Source: Aequorivita iocasae (lineage in GTDB: Bacteria > Bacteroidota > Bacteroidia > Flavobacteriales > Flavobacteriaceae). From it: a stretch of DNA of 64,000 bases. A model generated the notes under the pieces. It made no database searches, was not told the origin of the DNA, and saw nothing but the letters and a program-made list of their open reading frames with translations. How positions within the stretch are numbered: position 1 is the first letter of the stretch; each line of letters begins with the position of its first letter. The DNA lies in contig NZ_CP068439.1 in NCBI RefSeq assembly GCF_016757735.1, positions 3,289,884 to 3,353,883 of the forward strand, in the 5' to 3' direction. Shown piece after piece: positions 1 to 8,818 of the stretch. A program made the position numbers and the translations under genes.

Positions 1-98
<98 letters not shown>

Positions 99-183
99 TT
101 AAATTTTGCGCAAAAGTAGGTATTTAAGCGACACTCTGAAAACATTAACGTTTTTATAATCCTTTTAACTACCATTTAACAAA

Positions 184-210
184 TTGCCATATACGGGTCG
201 GCTACATTTG
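184..210 (+). promoter_or_regulatory. Bacteroidota sigma-A promoter, TTG-N16-TACATTTG
   Basis: TTG at 184-186 and TACATTTG at 203-210 fit the Bacteroidota -33/-7 consensus (TTG and TAnnTTTG); the 16-base spacing is slightly short. It lies about 20 bases ahead of the GTG start at 230. Confidence 0.5.
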
Positions 211-229
211 TTCATAAATCTTCAACTAA

Positions 230-1624
230 GTGCTATTGTTTAAAAAATTACTCCCATTTTTAATATTTATTCTAGTACTATCCTGCAAAGACAAGGAAGA
301 AAACGCTGTACAGACTACCTGGATAGGAGGTCAAATAGTAAATCCAACGCTAGATTATATTATTTTTTCAAGAGGAAAGGACATTCTGGACACCGTAAAA
401 TTGGACTCCAACAACTTCTTTTTATACAAGACGGATAAAATATCTCCAGGACTCTATAATTTAAAGCACAGTGAATCGCAGGTGTTCTACATAGAACCTG
501 GCGATAGTTTGTTGATGCACATAAACACAAGGGATTTTGATGAGTCTTTGGCATATTCCGGAAGGGGCGGAGAACAAAACAATTTATTGATGTATCTGTA
601 TTTGAGGAATGAGTCTGAAAACAATAATCTGACCAAGTGGTACACACTACCTTCAGAGGAATTTACCCGCAAAATAGATTCACTTAAACAAATAAAGCTT
701 CAGGAATATAATGATTTCATTGAAAAGAATGAGGTTTCAGAAAATTTTAAAAATGCTGCACTGGCTAACATTACCTATGATTATTTCATTAAAAAAGAAA
801 AATACGCCGCGGCCAATAGAAACAATGTAGAAAAATTTGACAAAAACTTTTTTGATTATAGAAAAGATATAGATTTTGAAAGGGATGAACTGAAATTTTA
901 TTATCCCTATTATCGTTTTATGAACCGTTATTTTGAAAACATGGTTTTTTCAGAATATGGCATCAATTCAAATGTTGATCGCAATTCATTCGATTTTAAT
1001 TTCAGAAAAATCCAGCTAATTGACAGCATGATAACTTCTGATACTTTAAAAAACAGCTTGTTGCGTTATAACGCGTTGTGGTACTTGATAAACGCGACCG
1101 ATGCTAAGGAAGAAAGTAAGTTTTTTGAGGAATTCTCTAAAATGAATACCGACAAAAAACATGTTGAAGAAGTGGGAAAAATGTATGAAGCGACCATTAA
1201 ACTTACCCCGGGAAATACAATTCCAAATGTGGCGCTAGTAAATACCGAAAATGTGGTGAAGGATTTATTGAGCCTAATCAAAGCGCCCACGGTAATTTAT
1301 TTCTGGTCTGGGCAATCACCTGCGCATTATAAAAATATTCACAATCGTTCCGCCGAGTTAAAATCAAAATATCCCGAATATGATTTTTTGGGCATAAATA
1401 CCGACACTCATTATAAAAAATGGCGCCAGACCATTATTAACTCAAGCTATAACCCGACACAAGAATTCCAGATAGAAAACTTGAACGATGCCGAAAAGAA
1501 ACTCTTACTGAAATACATAAACGGCGCAATAATTCTGGATAAAAATGGAGTAATTCTTGAGGGAAAAACAAATATGTTCAATGCAAATTTTGAAGAACTG
1601 CTTTTAGGTTTTCTTAATAAATAA
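230..1624 (+). CDS. Thioredoxin-fold (TlpA-like) lipoprotein lacking the CxxC motif
   Basis: A 464-residue lipoprotein with signal sequence and lipobox LVLSC (lipidated Cys at residue 19), so it is membrane-anchored outside the cytoplasm. Residues about 30-120 look like the beta-rich DUF4369-type domain common ahead of Bacteroidota thioredoxin domains. Residues about 325-464 have the TlpA pattern (PxxxL, VIYFWSGQSP, FLGINTD), but where a redox-active protein would carry WCxxC this one has SGQSP. It therefore cannot do thiol-disulfide exchange by the usual mechanism, and a binding or scaffold role is more likely. The start is GTG at 230; no ATG upstream fits. It is followed by a convergent transaldolase gene. 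Confidence 0.7.
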   Translation: MLLFKKLLPFLIFILVLSCKDKEENAVQTTWIGGQIVNPTLDYIIFSRGKDILDTVKLDSNNFFLYKTDKISPGLYNLKHSESQVFYIEPGDSLLMHINTRDFDESLAYSGRGGEQNNLLMYLYLRNESENNNLTKWYTLPSEEFTRKIDSLKQIKLQEYNDFIEKNEVSENFKNAALANITYDYFIKKEKYAAANRNNVEKFDKNFFDYRKDIDFERDELKFYYPYYRFMNRYFENMVFSEYGINSNVDRNSFDFNFRKIQLIDSMITSDTLKNSLLRYNALWYLINATDAKEESKFFEEFSKMNTDKKHVEEVGKMYEATIKLTPGNTIPNVALVNTENVVKDLLSLIKAPTVIYFWSGQSPAHYKNIHNRSAELKSKYPEYDFLGINTDTHYKKWRQTIINSSYNPTQEFQIENLNDAEKKLLLKYINGAIILDKNGVILEGKTNMFNANFEELLLGFLNK

Positions 1625-1692
1625 TCCCTCCCGAACACTCCAATAAAAAAAACCAACTTTTTATTCCGTTACAAATAGCGCTTCCGTTCCAT

Positions 1693-2346
1693 TTAATTGC
1701 CCTTGTTATAATCTTCTAAAAACTGTTTCAAACCACTATCAGTTAAAGGATGTTTTAACAAACCTTCAATTGACGATAGAGGCCCGGTCATTACATCAGC
1801 ACCTATTTTTGCGCAATTTATAACGTGCATGGTATGGCGTACGGAGGCTGCAAGAATCTGGGTTTCGAAACCGTAATTGTCATAAATCAAGCGGATGTCT
1901 GCAATCAGTTCCAGTCCATCTGTTGAAATATCGTCTAATCTTCCAATAAAAGGGGAAACGTAAGTTGCTCCCGCTTTAGCAGCCAATAAGGCTTGGCCTG
2001 CCGAAAAAACCAAGGTACAATTGGTACGGATTCCGTGGTCTGTGAAGTATTTAATTGCCTTTACCCCTTCTTTTATCATTGGTACTTTTACCACAATTTG
2101 TGGATGAAGCTCTGCAAGCTCCTCGCCTTCTTTTATCATTCCCTTTAAATCGGTTGCAATTACCTCTGCTGAAACATCGCCGTCCACAATATTGCAAATG
2201 TCCACATAATGTTTCAAGATATTGTTGCGCCCGGTAATGCCTTCCTTTGCCATTAACGAAGGATTTGTGGTTACACCGTCGAGTACACCCAAGTCTTGGG
2301 CTTCTTTTATTTGGTCAAGGTTTGCGGTATCGATAAAGAATTTCAT
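1693..2346 (-). CDS. fsa: Fructose-6-phosphate aldolase / small transaldolase
   Basis: A 217-residue class I aldolase of the TalC/FsaA type, a cytoplasmic TIM barrel. The N-terminus [10 protein letters not shown], the TTNPS motif (residues 26-30), the Schiff-base lysine in VVKVPM (Lys87) and the SPFIGRLDD loop are all present, and the length is normal for the subfamily. It either transfers dihydroxyacetone units in the non-oxidative pentose phosphate pathway or cleaves fructose 6-phosphate; sequence alone does not separate the two activities, and genomes often label it transaldolase. A TATTTTTG box on the minus strand at 2370-2377 lies about 24 bases upstream of the ATG. The upstream SDR gene is co-directional but separated by 66 bases. 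Confidence 0.85.
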   Translation of the reverse strand: MKFFIDTANLDQIKEAQDLGVLDGVTTNPSLMAKEGITGRNNILKHYVDICNIVDGDVSAEVIATDLKGMIKEGEELAELHPQIVVKVPMIKEGVKAIKYFTDHGIRTNCTLVFSAGQALLAAKAGATYVSPFIGRLDDISTDGLELIADIRLIYDNYGFETQILAASVRHTMHVINCAKIGADVMTGPLSSIEGLLKHPLTDSGLKQFLEDYNKGN

Positions 2347-2412
2347 ATTGGCACTTTCAAATTAGATTACAAAAATAAGTAAGTTTTCACAGATAATACT
2401 TAAATATCATAA

Positions 2413-3219
2413 TCACTTCAACCCATAATGCCGTAAAAGCATACGTTCATAAACCTTATCGGGCAGAATTCTTTTTAGCACAATAGAAATTTTCTGCAAT
2501 GAAGAGCCCACCTTATAATGAATTCGGGGGTTTTCGGTTTCAATTATTTTATGGACCGCTTTTGCCATTTGCAAGGGATTTCCGCCATTATCTACATGCG
2601 TGTTCATCATTTTCAGTGTATTTCCGTAGTCATTTTTATATGGAGAATTTTCCAGAATTGGTGCGTGATAGCGACTAGCGGCAATATTGGTGGCAAAATC
2701 TCCCGGAGCGATGTTGGTCATTTTTATGCCAAACTGAAGCGTCTCCATTCGCATTGCCTCAATGGTAATTTCCAGCGCAGCTTTGCTAGCTGAATAAATA
2801 CCCCGGTACGGAAGCCCCATATATCCTGCGATTGAAGTAATATTCAAAATATACCCAAAACCCTGCTTGCGCATTTGGGGCAATACGGCTTTTATTACGT
2901 TTATAGGGCCGTATAAATTGGTTTCGAAGGCTTTTTTAATTTCTGTTTCCGGCGTTTCTTCGATGGGTCCGGTAATACCTACCCCAGCATTGTTGATTAC
3001 AACGTCAATTTTTTCTACATTCTTCAATACTTCAGCAATAGCAGCGTTAATAGAGTCTATATTGTTGACGTCCATTTTTAGAAGCGTAAACACAGAATTT
3101 GTAATTTTTTCTGGATTTCGGCTGGTTCCAAAAACTTGGTAGCCTTTTTCAGTAAGATAGTCGCCAATGGCTTTACCAATTCCTGAAGAACCGCCTGTGA
3201 TGAGTACTGTTGTTGGCAT
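2413..3219 (-). CDS. Short-chain dehydrogenase/reductase (SDR)
   Basis: A 268-residue classical SDR. The Rossmann motif TGGSSGIG (residues 8-15), the NNAG motif and the catalytic Ser plus YSASK are visible, so it is probably an active NAD(P)H-dependent oxidoreductase of unknown substrate. The open frame extends 31 codons further upstream, but that extension is low-complexity (FFFLFSFFSSF) and runs into the SRP RNA terminator, so the ATG at 3219 (MPTTVLITGG) is chosen. The C-terminal part after residue 200 resembles the subgroup that acts on lipid-like or retinol-like substrates, but that is only suggestive. Confidence 0.8.
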   Translation of the reverse strand: MPTTVLITGGSSGIGKAIGDYLTEKGYQVFGTSRNPEKITNSVFTLLKMDVNNIDSINAAIAEVLKNVEKIDVVINNAGVGITGPIEETPETEIKKAFETNLYGPINVIKAVLPQMRKQGFGYILNITSIAGYMGLPYRGIYSASKAALEITIEAMRMETLQFGIKMTNIAPGDFATNIAASRYHAPILENSPYKNDYGNTLKMMNTHVDNGGNPLQMAKAVHKIIETENPRIHYKVGSSLQKISIVLKRILPDKVYERMLLRHYGLK

Positions 3220-3317
3220 AAAAGGTTGTTGAGAAGCAAAGGACGAGAAAAAAGAAAAGAGAAAAAAGAAAAGAGAGGAAATTTTGGAGCTCAACGAAAG
3301 TTTAGCGCACAAAAAAT

Positions 3318-3411
3318 GGCAAGCTACCTACATCACACCGCTACGACCGTATACCCTTGCTGCGTTCCCGCCCTGGGGGATTCAACAGGAGCTGGTTGTG
3401 TAGGACTTGCC
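3318..3411 (-). ncRNA. ffs: Signal recognition particle RNA (small bacterial SRP RNA)
   Basis: On the minus strand the sequence contains CAGGGCGGGAACGCAGCAAG, the conserved SRP domain with the GGAA-type loop and the GCAGCAAG internal loop that binds Ffh. Flanking arms pair into one long hairpin: CCTACAC near the 5' end with GTGATGTAGG near the 3' end, closed by GGCAAG (3406-3411) pairing with CTTGCC (3318-3323). A run of six T on the RNA strand (3311-3316) follows the closing stem and should act as an intrinsic terminator. Length about 94 nt, typical of SRP RNA lacking the Alu domain. A 92-codon minus-strand frame across this locus is not coding. Confidence 0.93.
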
Positions 3412-3415
3412 GCTG

Positions 3416-3445
3416 CAAAGATAAGGCTTTTTAAGGTTTTCGCAA
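3416..3445 (-). promoter_or_regulatory. Promoter of SRP RNA (TTG-N19-TATCTTTG)
   Basis: On the minus strand TTG (complement of CAA 3443-3445) is followed after 19 bases by TATCTTTG (complement of 3416-3423), a perfect Bacteroidota -33/-7 pair. It ends about five bases before the inferred RNA 5' end at 3411. Confidence 0.8.
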
Positions 3446-3499
3446 GCATTTTTATAGTTCAATTTTAATAAATACCTTGCAGAAAAATTATAGTTCATA

Positions 3500-4546
3500 A
3501 TGAAAATCCATAACATTTTAGTTGCTACCTTATTAGGGCTTTTAGTGGGCAGCTGCGGTAGTAATTCGGAGGAAAAAAAAGATATTTTTTCTCTGAAAAT
3601 CAACAACCCCAAAAAAACGTACACCACAGAAGATGTGCTAAGTATTTCCTTAAACAACAAAAAGAATATTGAAATTGATTCCGTTCTTTATTTTTTAAAC
3701 AATGATAGGATTGGGATTTCTGGCGATAAAATTTCCCTTTCGGGAAAAAAGCTCGGTGAAAAAACATTAAAAGCTCAAATATTTAGTGATGGCGAAGCAT
3801 ATGAGGCTTCTCAAAAAATTATGCTCCTTGCTTCCATAAAACCAAAACTATACACTTATAAAGTAATTGAAACCTACCCGCACGATATAAAAGCCTACAC
3901 CCAAGGTTTGGAATTTGAAAATGACACATTATACGAAAGCACTGGGCAGTACAAACAATCATCGCTTCGGAAAACGGATTACACAACAGGCAAAGTACTT
4001 AAAAAAGTAAGCCTGCCCGATCCATATTTTGGAGAAGGACTCACCATTCTAAACAATAAAATTTACCAACTTACGTGGCGTGAAAAAACGGGCTTCATTT
4101 ACAATCTGGAAACGATGGAACAAACCGGAACTTTTGTCTATGGTAAAAGTAAAGAAGGATGGGGGCTTTGCCACGATGCGGAAAAGAATATTTATAAAAG
4201 TGACGGTACCGATAGAATTTGGACATTAAATTCAAATACACTTGCTGAAAAGGATTATATTGAAATTTTCACCAATACCAGCAAAATAAATAGCGTAAAC
4301 GAGCTGGAATGGGTTGAAGGAAAAATATACGCAAACGTTTACCAGCAAGGTTCCATCGCCATCATTGACCCTTCAAACGGTGCCGTGGAAGGGGTAATAG
4401 ACTTAACCGATCTAAAAGACAAAGTGACCCAGCACCCAGAATTGGATGTACTCAACGGCATAGCCTATAAGGGTGAGCCCAACATTCTCTATATAACCGG
4501 AAAAAACTGGGACAAGCTTTTCAAGATCGAGATCTTAGAGAAATAA
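3500..4546 (+). CDS. Glutaminyl-peptide cyclotransferase (plant-type QC) lipoprotein
   Basis: A 348-residue lipoprotein (lipobox LVGSC, Cys at 19). Residues about 120-348 match the five-bladed beta-propeller glutaminyl cyclase family known from papaya and some bacteria: the hallmarks YTQGLEFEND, ESTGQY, GEGLT, ELEWVEGKIYANVY and LNGIAY are all visible. The enzyme turns N-terminal glutamine into pyroglutamate. N-terminal pyroglutamate is common on T9SS-exported proteins after signal cleavage, so a role in protecting the secreted proteins encoded at 39-48 kb is plausible (inference). The N-terminal residues 30-110 look like an additional beta domain. A terminator follows. Confidence 0.85.
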   Translation: MKIHNILVATLLGLLVGSCGSNSEEKKDIFSLKINNPKKTYTTEDVLSISLNNKKNIEIDSVLYFLNNDRIGISGDKISLSGKKLGEKTLKAQIFSDGEAYEASQKIMLLASIKPKLYTYKVIETYPHDIKAYTQGLEFENDTLYESTGQYKQSSLRKTDYTTGKVLKKVSLPDPYFGEGLTILNNKIYQLTWREKTGFIYNLETMEQTGTFVYGKSKEGWGLCHDAEKNIYKSDGTDRIWTLNSNTLAEKDYIEIFTNTSKINSVNELEWVEGKIYANVYQQGSIAIIDPSNGAVEGVIDLTDLKDKVTQHPELDVLNGIAYKGEPNILYITGKNWDKLFKIEILEK

Positions 4547-4585
4547 TACAAAAAATTTCAAATAAACATTTCCCTCATTGAAACG

Positions 4586-4612
4586 ACCGCTTTACTCAAA
4601 AGCGGTTTTTTT
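4586..4612 (+). terminator. Intrinsic terminator
   Basis: ACCGCTTT (4586-4593) pairs with AAAGCGGT (4599-4606) across a five-base loop, followed by a T run. It ends the glutaminyl cyclase transcript and argues against the upstream start of the next frame at 4613. Confidence 0.85.
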
Positions 4613-4657
4613 ATGGTTTTATGTTTGGTTCCTTTGAATCAACAAAAACCAATTATT

Positions 4658-5743
4658 ATGAAAAAATCCATCGTAATCAAAATTCCAGAGCCCTGCCACG
4701 AAGACTGGGCAAAAATGACCGCTACCGAAAAGGGGAAATTTTGTAATATCTGCACAAAGGAAGTTATCGATTTAACATCTAAAAACGATGAGGAATTGGT
4801 TAAAATTCTCACTAAAAGCAAAGATACCTGCGGAAGGGTAAAAACATCACAACTCAATCGCGAGGTGAATTTGGAGCGTAAAAGTAGGCAAAGCCTTGCC
4901 CCACTCGCAGCCTCTATGCTGCTCCCGTTGACGCTTTTTTCAAACAATCCCAATTCCGAAAAAATTTCAAGGTCAGAAAAACCAATGGTTTCTATGGGTA
5001 TTGGCCGTTTCAGCAATAATGCAGATAGAATGCATGTAAAGACTACAGGAGTGGTAAGGGATGAAAATGGAAATCCGCTACAAAATGTTGAAATAACCTC
5101 TAATGAAACGGAAGCGCGTGCTTGGACCAACAAAAAAGGGGAATATGAAATTTATACACTGGACAAGGAAATTCTTACTTTCAGCAAAGAGAATTTTCCA
5201 AATCAAATAATTAGGTTGCGGAAAGAAGCTGTTGTAAATGTTTTTATGGACTCTGGGAGTCGTATCTATACAAGTGTTATGCGCAAGATTGTTGCGCAGC
5301 CGGAAAAGGAAATGGAAAAAGAAAAAGCGACAGTATTTACCCAAGGAACGGTAACCGACGATACCGGGCTGCCGCTCCCCGGAACAAACATAATTATAAA
5401 AGGAACCTCTACTGGCACCCAAACCGATTTTGACGGCAATTATAAAATTGAAACCAAAGCGGGCGATGTTTTGGTGTTTAGCTACGTGGGCTTTGAGACA
5501 AAAGAAGTAACGGTTTCAAATACTTCAAATAATATTGATGTAAATCTGGATATGGGAGATTTTCTTCTGGGCGAAGTGGTTGTGGGCGGTATTTATTGGG
5601 AAACTCCAGCAGATTACCAGCCTCCAAAAGATCCTGATTGGTATGAAAAAGCAAAAAAAGCCTATAAAAATTCAGTCGAGTTTATGAAAATAAAACGTGA
5701 ACGAAGAAAAGCGGAACGAAAAGCCAAACGAAAAAACAAATAG
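4658..5743 (+). CDS. Cys-rich N-domain plus two carboxypeptidase-D regulatory-like domains
   Basis: A 361-residue protein. Residues 1-75 form a conserved Bacteroidota domain with EPCHEDWAKM and FCNICTKEVIDLT; Cys13, His14, Cys29 and Cys32 could bind metal. A hydrophobic segment (about 79-95) follows, then two CarboxypepD_reg-like beta domains at about 128-195 and 227-300; the second, with VTDDTGLPLPGTNI and DFDGNYKI, is the type seen at the N-terminus of SusC/TonB-dependent proteins. The C-terminus is strongly basic (RRKAERKAKRKNK). The start at 4658 is preferred because the frame further upstream overlaps the terminator and gives a poor N-terminus. Function unknown. Confidence 0.75.
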   Translation: MKKSIVIKIPEPCHEDWAKMTATEKGKFCNICTKEVIDLTSKNDEELVKILTKSKDTCGRVKTSQLNREVNLERKSRQSLAPLAASMLLPLTLFSNNPNSEKISRSEKPMVSMGIGRFSNNADRMHVKTTGVVRDENGNPLQNVEITSNETEARAWTNKKGEYEIYTLDKEILTFSKENFPNQIIRLRKEAVVNVFMDSGSRIYTSVMRKIVAQPEKEMEKEKATVFTQGTVTDDTGLPLPGTNIIIKGTSTGTQTDFDGNYKIETKAGDVLVFSYVGFETKEVTVSNTSNNIDVNLDMGDFLLGEVVVGGIYWETPADYQPPKDPDWYEKAKKAYKNSVEFMKIKRERRKAERKAKRKNK

Positions 5744-5856
5744 GTGCCAGCCAATTGCTTCCCGTAAACTTCATACTATAAAGGCTCCCCAAAACTTCTT
5801 CACAATACAATAATTAGCTTCATAAAAAGTTATATTTTTACCAAAATTATAATTGA

Positions 5857-7398
5857 ATGAGGTATTTATACGGTTTGGCGATTTTGTGTTGCCTAGTATT
5901 GTGGAGTTCTTGCCGCAACGATTTTGAAACAGTAGCCAGCACCGGAAACTTAGAGTTTTCAAAAGATACGGTTTATCTGGACACTATTTTTTCAAACATT
6001 GGATCCAGTACCTACAATTTAAAAGTTTACAACCGTAGCGATGAAGATATAAACATTCCAAGCGTGCGTTTGGCCCAGGGTGAAGGCTCCAATTATCGTT
6101 TAAACGTAGATGGTGTGCCCGGAAAGGTTTTTGAAAACGTACAGGTTCTAGCTAAGGACAGTATCTTCATTTTTATTGAAACCACTTTTAATATCAACAA
6201 CCTGCCCACAAACCCGAAAGATTTTCTTTATACCGACCAATTGCTTTTTGACAGTGGCGGAAACGAACAAAAAGTTGAATTGGTTACCCTTGTGAAAGAT
6301 GCCGTATTCTTGTTTCCAGAGAAATTTGCCGACGGTACTTACGAAACATTGAACTTAGGACAAGACGAAAACGGCGAGGATATCCTTGTAAAAGGGTTTT
6401 TTCTGGAAGATGACGAACTTACATTTACCAATGAAAAACCGTATGTAATCTATGGTTATGCAGCTGTACCCAGCAATAAAACCCTCACGGTTGAAGCGGG
6501 TGCTCGAGTACATTTTCACAATGGAAGCGGAATAATTGTAGCTGAAAATGGAAGCATGAAATCCTTGGGCGAAAAAAGCTTGGATAGGGAAGCGATGGAA
6601 AACGAAGTGATTTTTGAAGGCGACCGACTTGAACCCGGCTTTGCAGATGTTCCCGGCCAATGGCTAACCATTTGGCTCACCCAGGGAAGCGTAAACAATG
6701 AATTTAATTTTACCACGATAAAAAATAGCACGGTAGGTTTATTGATAGAAAATTGTGAAGTTGAACTTAAAAACGTACAAATTTATAATTCCACCAATGT
6801 TGGTTTGCTTGCACGAACAGGGTTTGTGGACGCTGAAAATATAGTAATCAACAACAGTGGCCAATCCTCATTGGCTATCCAATTGGGTGGAAGCTACGAG
6901 TTTAGACATTCCACTTTGGCAAACTACTGGACAGAGGGTTTCCGTTCTTTTCCTGCTGTTTCCATAGACAATAGTTTAGAAACGGAAGAAGCGATATTTG
7001 TGGCAGACTTGATAAAAGCAGACTTTAAGAATTGTATCATTTACGGCAACGAGCGCCGTGAGTTTTCACTTTTCCAAAATACAGAGGCCGCTTTCAATTT
7101 CAACTTTGAGAATTGTTTACTGCGTTTTGAAGACCCAACGGGGGAATTTGGCGATGACCCTTTATATGATTTTAGCGATAGTAATTTATACTCCGCCACT
7201 GTATTTAATGCAGACCCTGTTTTCCAAGATACCGAAATGAATAATTTTAATATTGAAAAAGACGCTTCTGGCGCCGAAGGAATTGGTAAAATAGGGGTTG
7301 GACCCGCAGAAGATTTGAATGGTAATCCTAGACCATCCCCTCCAGACACCAACCCAGATGCTGGAGCTTACGAAGCTACTGAATTTCCTGCCGAATAG
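5857..7398 (+). CDS. Right-handed beta-helix repeat lipoprotein
   Basis: A 513-residue lipoprotein (signal peptide with lipobox WSSC, Cys at 19). Residues about 30-140 look like an immunoglobulin-like or ASPM-type beta domain (LEFSKDTVYLDTIFSNIGS). From about 200 to 440 the repeating N/I/V pattern (TIKNSTVGLLIENCEVELKN) fits a parallel beta-helix, and the end carries the GVGPAEDLNGNPRP and DAGAYE motif typical of choice-of-anchor Q / pectate-lyase-like surface proteins. No catalytic residues can be assigned. It is monocistronic; the next gene is convergent. Confidence 0.7.
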   Translation: MRYLYGLAILCCLVLWSSCRNDFETVASTGNLEFSKDTVYLDTIFSNIGSSTYNLKVYNRSDEDINIPSVRLAQGEGSNYRLNVDGVPGKVFENVQVLAKDSIFIFIETTFNINNLPTNPKDFLYTDQLLFDSGGNEQKVELVTLVKDAVFLFPEKFADGTYETLNLGQDENGEDILVKGFFLEDDELTFTNEKPYVIYGYAAVPSNKTLTVEAGARVHFHNGSGIIVAENGSMKSLGEKSLDREAMENEVIFEGDRLEPGFADVPGQWLTIWLTQGSVNNEFNFTTIKNSTVGLLIENCEVELKNVQIYNSTNVGLLARTGFVDAENIVINNSGQSSLAIQLGGSYEFRHSTLANYWTEGFRSFPAVSIDNSLETEEAIFVADLIKADFKNCIIYGNERREFSLFQNTEAAFNFNFENCLLRFEDPTGEFGDDPLYDFSDSNLYSATVFNADPVFQDTEMNNFNIEKDASGAEGIGKIGVGPAEDLNGNPRPSPPDTNPDAGAYEATEFPAE

Positions 7399-7448
7399 TC
7401 AATCATACCTATTCCAAAACACATTCTTTTGAAAGGTTTTGTATGAAA

Positions 7449-7706
7449 TTATTTTGTCATCAACCATTTCAACATTAGCTTGGAGTTTTTGCGCTCCACG
7501 GCTTGCATTACCCAGGTATCTCCGCTGAAATAAAACCTTCGCTCTGCGGTCAACCCAAATTTCGAAGGATTTGAGTGGGAAAGCTTGAAATGCGAAACAA
7601 TGCTATCTTTTTCAGAAACTTTATAATTCCCCGTATAACAGTATGATTTTGTGATATATTTTAAAGTTTCCACAGGAATGGAATCGTTGAAATTCGGCAA
7701 ATCCAT
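7449..7706 (-). pseudogene. Remnant of a lipocalin-like domain protein
   Basis: An 85-codon frame whose residues about 20-75 (YCYTGNYKVSEKDSIVSHF, then RRFYFSGD) resemble the C-terminal half of lipocalin-like domain proteins (Lipocalin_5 type). The N-terminal half expected for that family is absent. In-frame coding-like sequence continues upstream of the first ATG (NAHVALHLYERGYEKAG) for about 16 codons until a stop, with no start codon, so the ATG at 7706 is probably not native and the gene appears 5'-truncated. The 127 bases between it and guaD contain nothing else recognisable. It could be a short live protein, but decay is more likely. Confidence 0.5.
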
Positions 7707-7833
7707 TCCCGCTTTTTCATATCCCCTTTCATAAAGATGAAGTGCTACGTGTGCGTTTGCATTTTAAAGTAGATAGCCTTGCTAAAAATACCAATCGAAA
7801 TAATAATCTTCAGCTTTTTCTTGAATTTCAAAT

Positions 7834-8313
7834 TTAGTAATCAATTCTTCCCTCCTTCGCTTCCCACTTTTTAAAAACCTCTCGGCCTTCTTCCCGCTCT
7901 AGATTTATAAAATTTATATTTCGATGTTCAATATTCTTATCTATTTCATCATAAATAAAATTATCTTCAAAGCCTATTTCTGCCGCGTCTTCTTTTGTGC
8001 ACGCATAATAAACAGCCTTTGGCCTCGCCCAATAAATGGCCCCCAAACACATGGGGCAGGGCTCGCAGGACGTGTAAATTATACAATCGTCTAATTGGAA
8101 CGAACCAAGCTCATCACAAGCTTTGCGAATGGCAACAACCTCAGCGTGGGCAGTTGGGTCGTTGCTGGAAGTAACTTTATTGAAACCTTCAGCTATAATT
8201 TTGCCATTCTTTACAACAATTGCCCCAAAGGGGCCACCGGCATTATTGTCCATACCTTTTTCGGAAAGTTCGATGGCGCGTTTTATAAATTGTTTGTCTT
8301 TTTGGGTAATCAT
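7834..8313 (-). CDS. guaD: Guanine deaminase (nucleoside deaminase family)
   Basis: A 159-residue CDA-fold zinc deaminase very similar in sequence to Bacillus GuaD: GGPFGAIVVKNGKIIAEG, TSNDPTAHAEVVAIRKAC (zinc His and catalytic Glu in HAE) and YTSCEPCPMCLGAIYWARP (two zinc Cys). It converts guanine to xanthine. The conserved C-terminal aromatic (GRIDY) that caps the GuaD active site is present, which separates it from tRNA adenosine deaminase TadA. It lies last in a glyA-GNAT-guaD run with gaps of 4 and 6 bases, linking purine salvage with one-carbon metabolism. Confidence 0.88.
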   Translation of the reverse strand: MITQKDKQFIKRAIELSEKGMDNNAGGPFGAIVVKNGKIIAEGFNKVTSSNDPTAHAEVVAIRKACDELGSFQLDDCIIYTSCEPCPMCLGAIYWARPKAVYYACTKEDAAEIGFEDNFIYDEIDKNIEHRNINFINLEREEGREVFKKWEAKEGRIDY

Positions 8314-8319
8314 TTTTTT

Positions 8320-8814
8320 TTAATTTGAAAATAATAAAAGTTCTTCTCCATCTTCATAGGTATAAGTTCCCACTTCCAAAAGACCGAGTTTTTTTAAAAG
8401 TTTTATCGAAGAATTATTTTGTGGAATAGTGATGCCCACTATGGTTTCAATTTTTAGTTTTTCAGCAGCAAACTGCATCACGGCTTTTGAAGCTTCAAAG
8501 GCATAGCCTTTATTGCCAAATTCAGGCAAAAAAGCAAAACCCACATCTGGGTGCTCAAGATTGTCGCGCTTGTAAAGACCTGCCGAGCCAATTGGCGTGC
8601 AATCTTCCTTTAATACAACCAAATAAGGCCCAAACCCATGCTTTTCATAACTACTTAAATAATGCTTCTGAATATAGATTTCGGCGTCTTCAATGGTTAT
8701 AATGTTTCTGTCACCAATGTTTTTAAGCCAGCCCTCGCTGTTCATCAACTTATAAATAAAGGGAGCATCGTTTAAAGTATATTCCCTTAATTCAAGTCTT
8801 TCCGTCCGAATCAT
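8320..8814 (-). CDS. GNAT family N-acetyltransferase (RimJ/RimL-like)
   Basis: A 164-residue acetyltransferase. The N-terminus IRTERLELREYTLND is typical of the RimJ/RimL-like Acetyltransf_3 group, with the substrate-arm and acetyl-CoA-binding stretch FLPEFGNKGYAFEASKAV and the C-terminal NNSSIKLLKKLGL. The substrate cannot be told from sequence. It sits between glyA and guaD with 4- and 6-base gaps, so it is almost certainly co-transcribed with them. Confidence 0.85.
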   Translation of the reverse strand: MIRTERLELREYTLNDAPFIYKLMNSEGWLKNIGDRNIITIEDAEIYIQKHYLSSYEKHGFGPYLVVLKEDCTPIGSAGLYKRDNLEHPDVGFAFLPEFGNKGYAFEASKAVMQFAAEKLKIETIVGITIPQNNSSIKLLKKLGLLEVGTYTYEDGEELLLFSN

Positions 8815-8818
8815 TATT

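Noticed and set aside
3220..3312. N-terminal extension of the SDR, as a signal peptide
   Set aside because: The stretch is low-complexity Phe/Ser and begins at the SRP RNA terminator; SDRs of this type start right before the Rossmann strand.
3382..3660. 92-codon minus-strand frame over the SRP RNA and the start of the QC gene
   Set aside because: It overlaps the SRP RNA and its promoter and is antisense to a clear lipoprotein gene.
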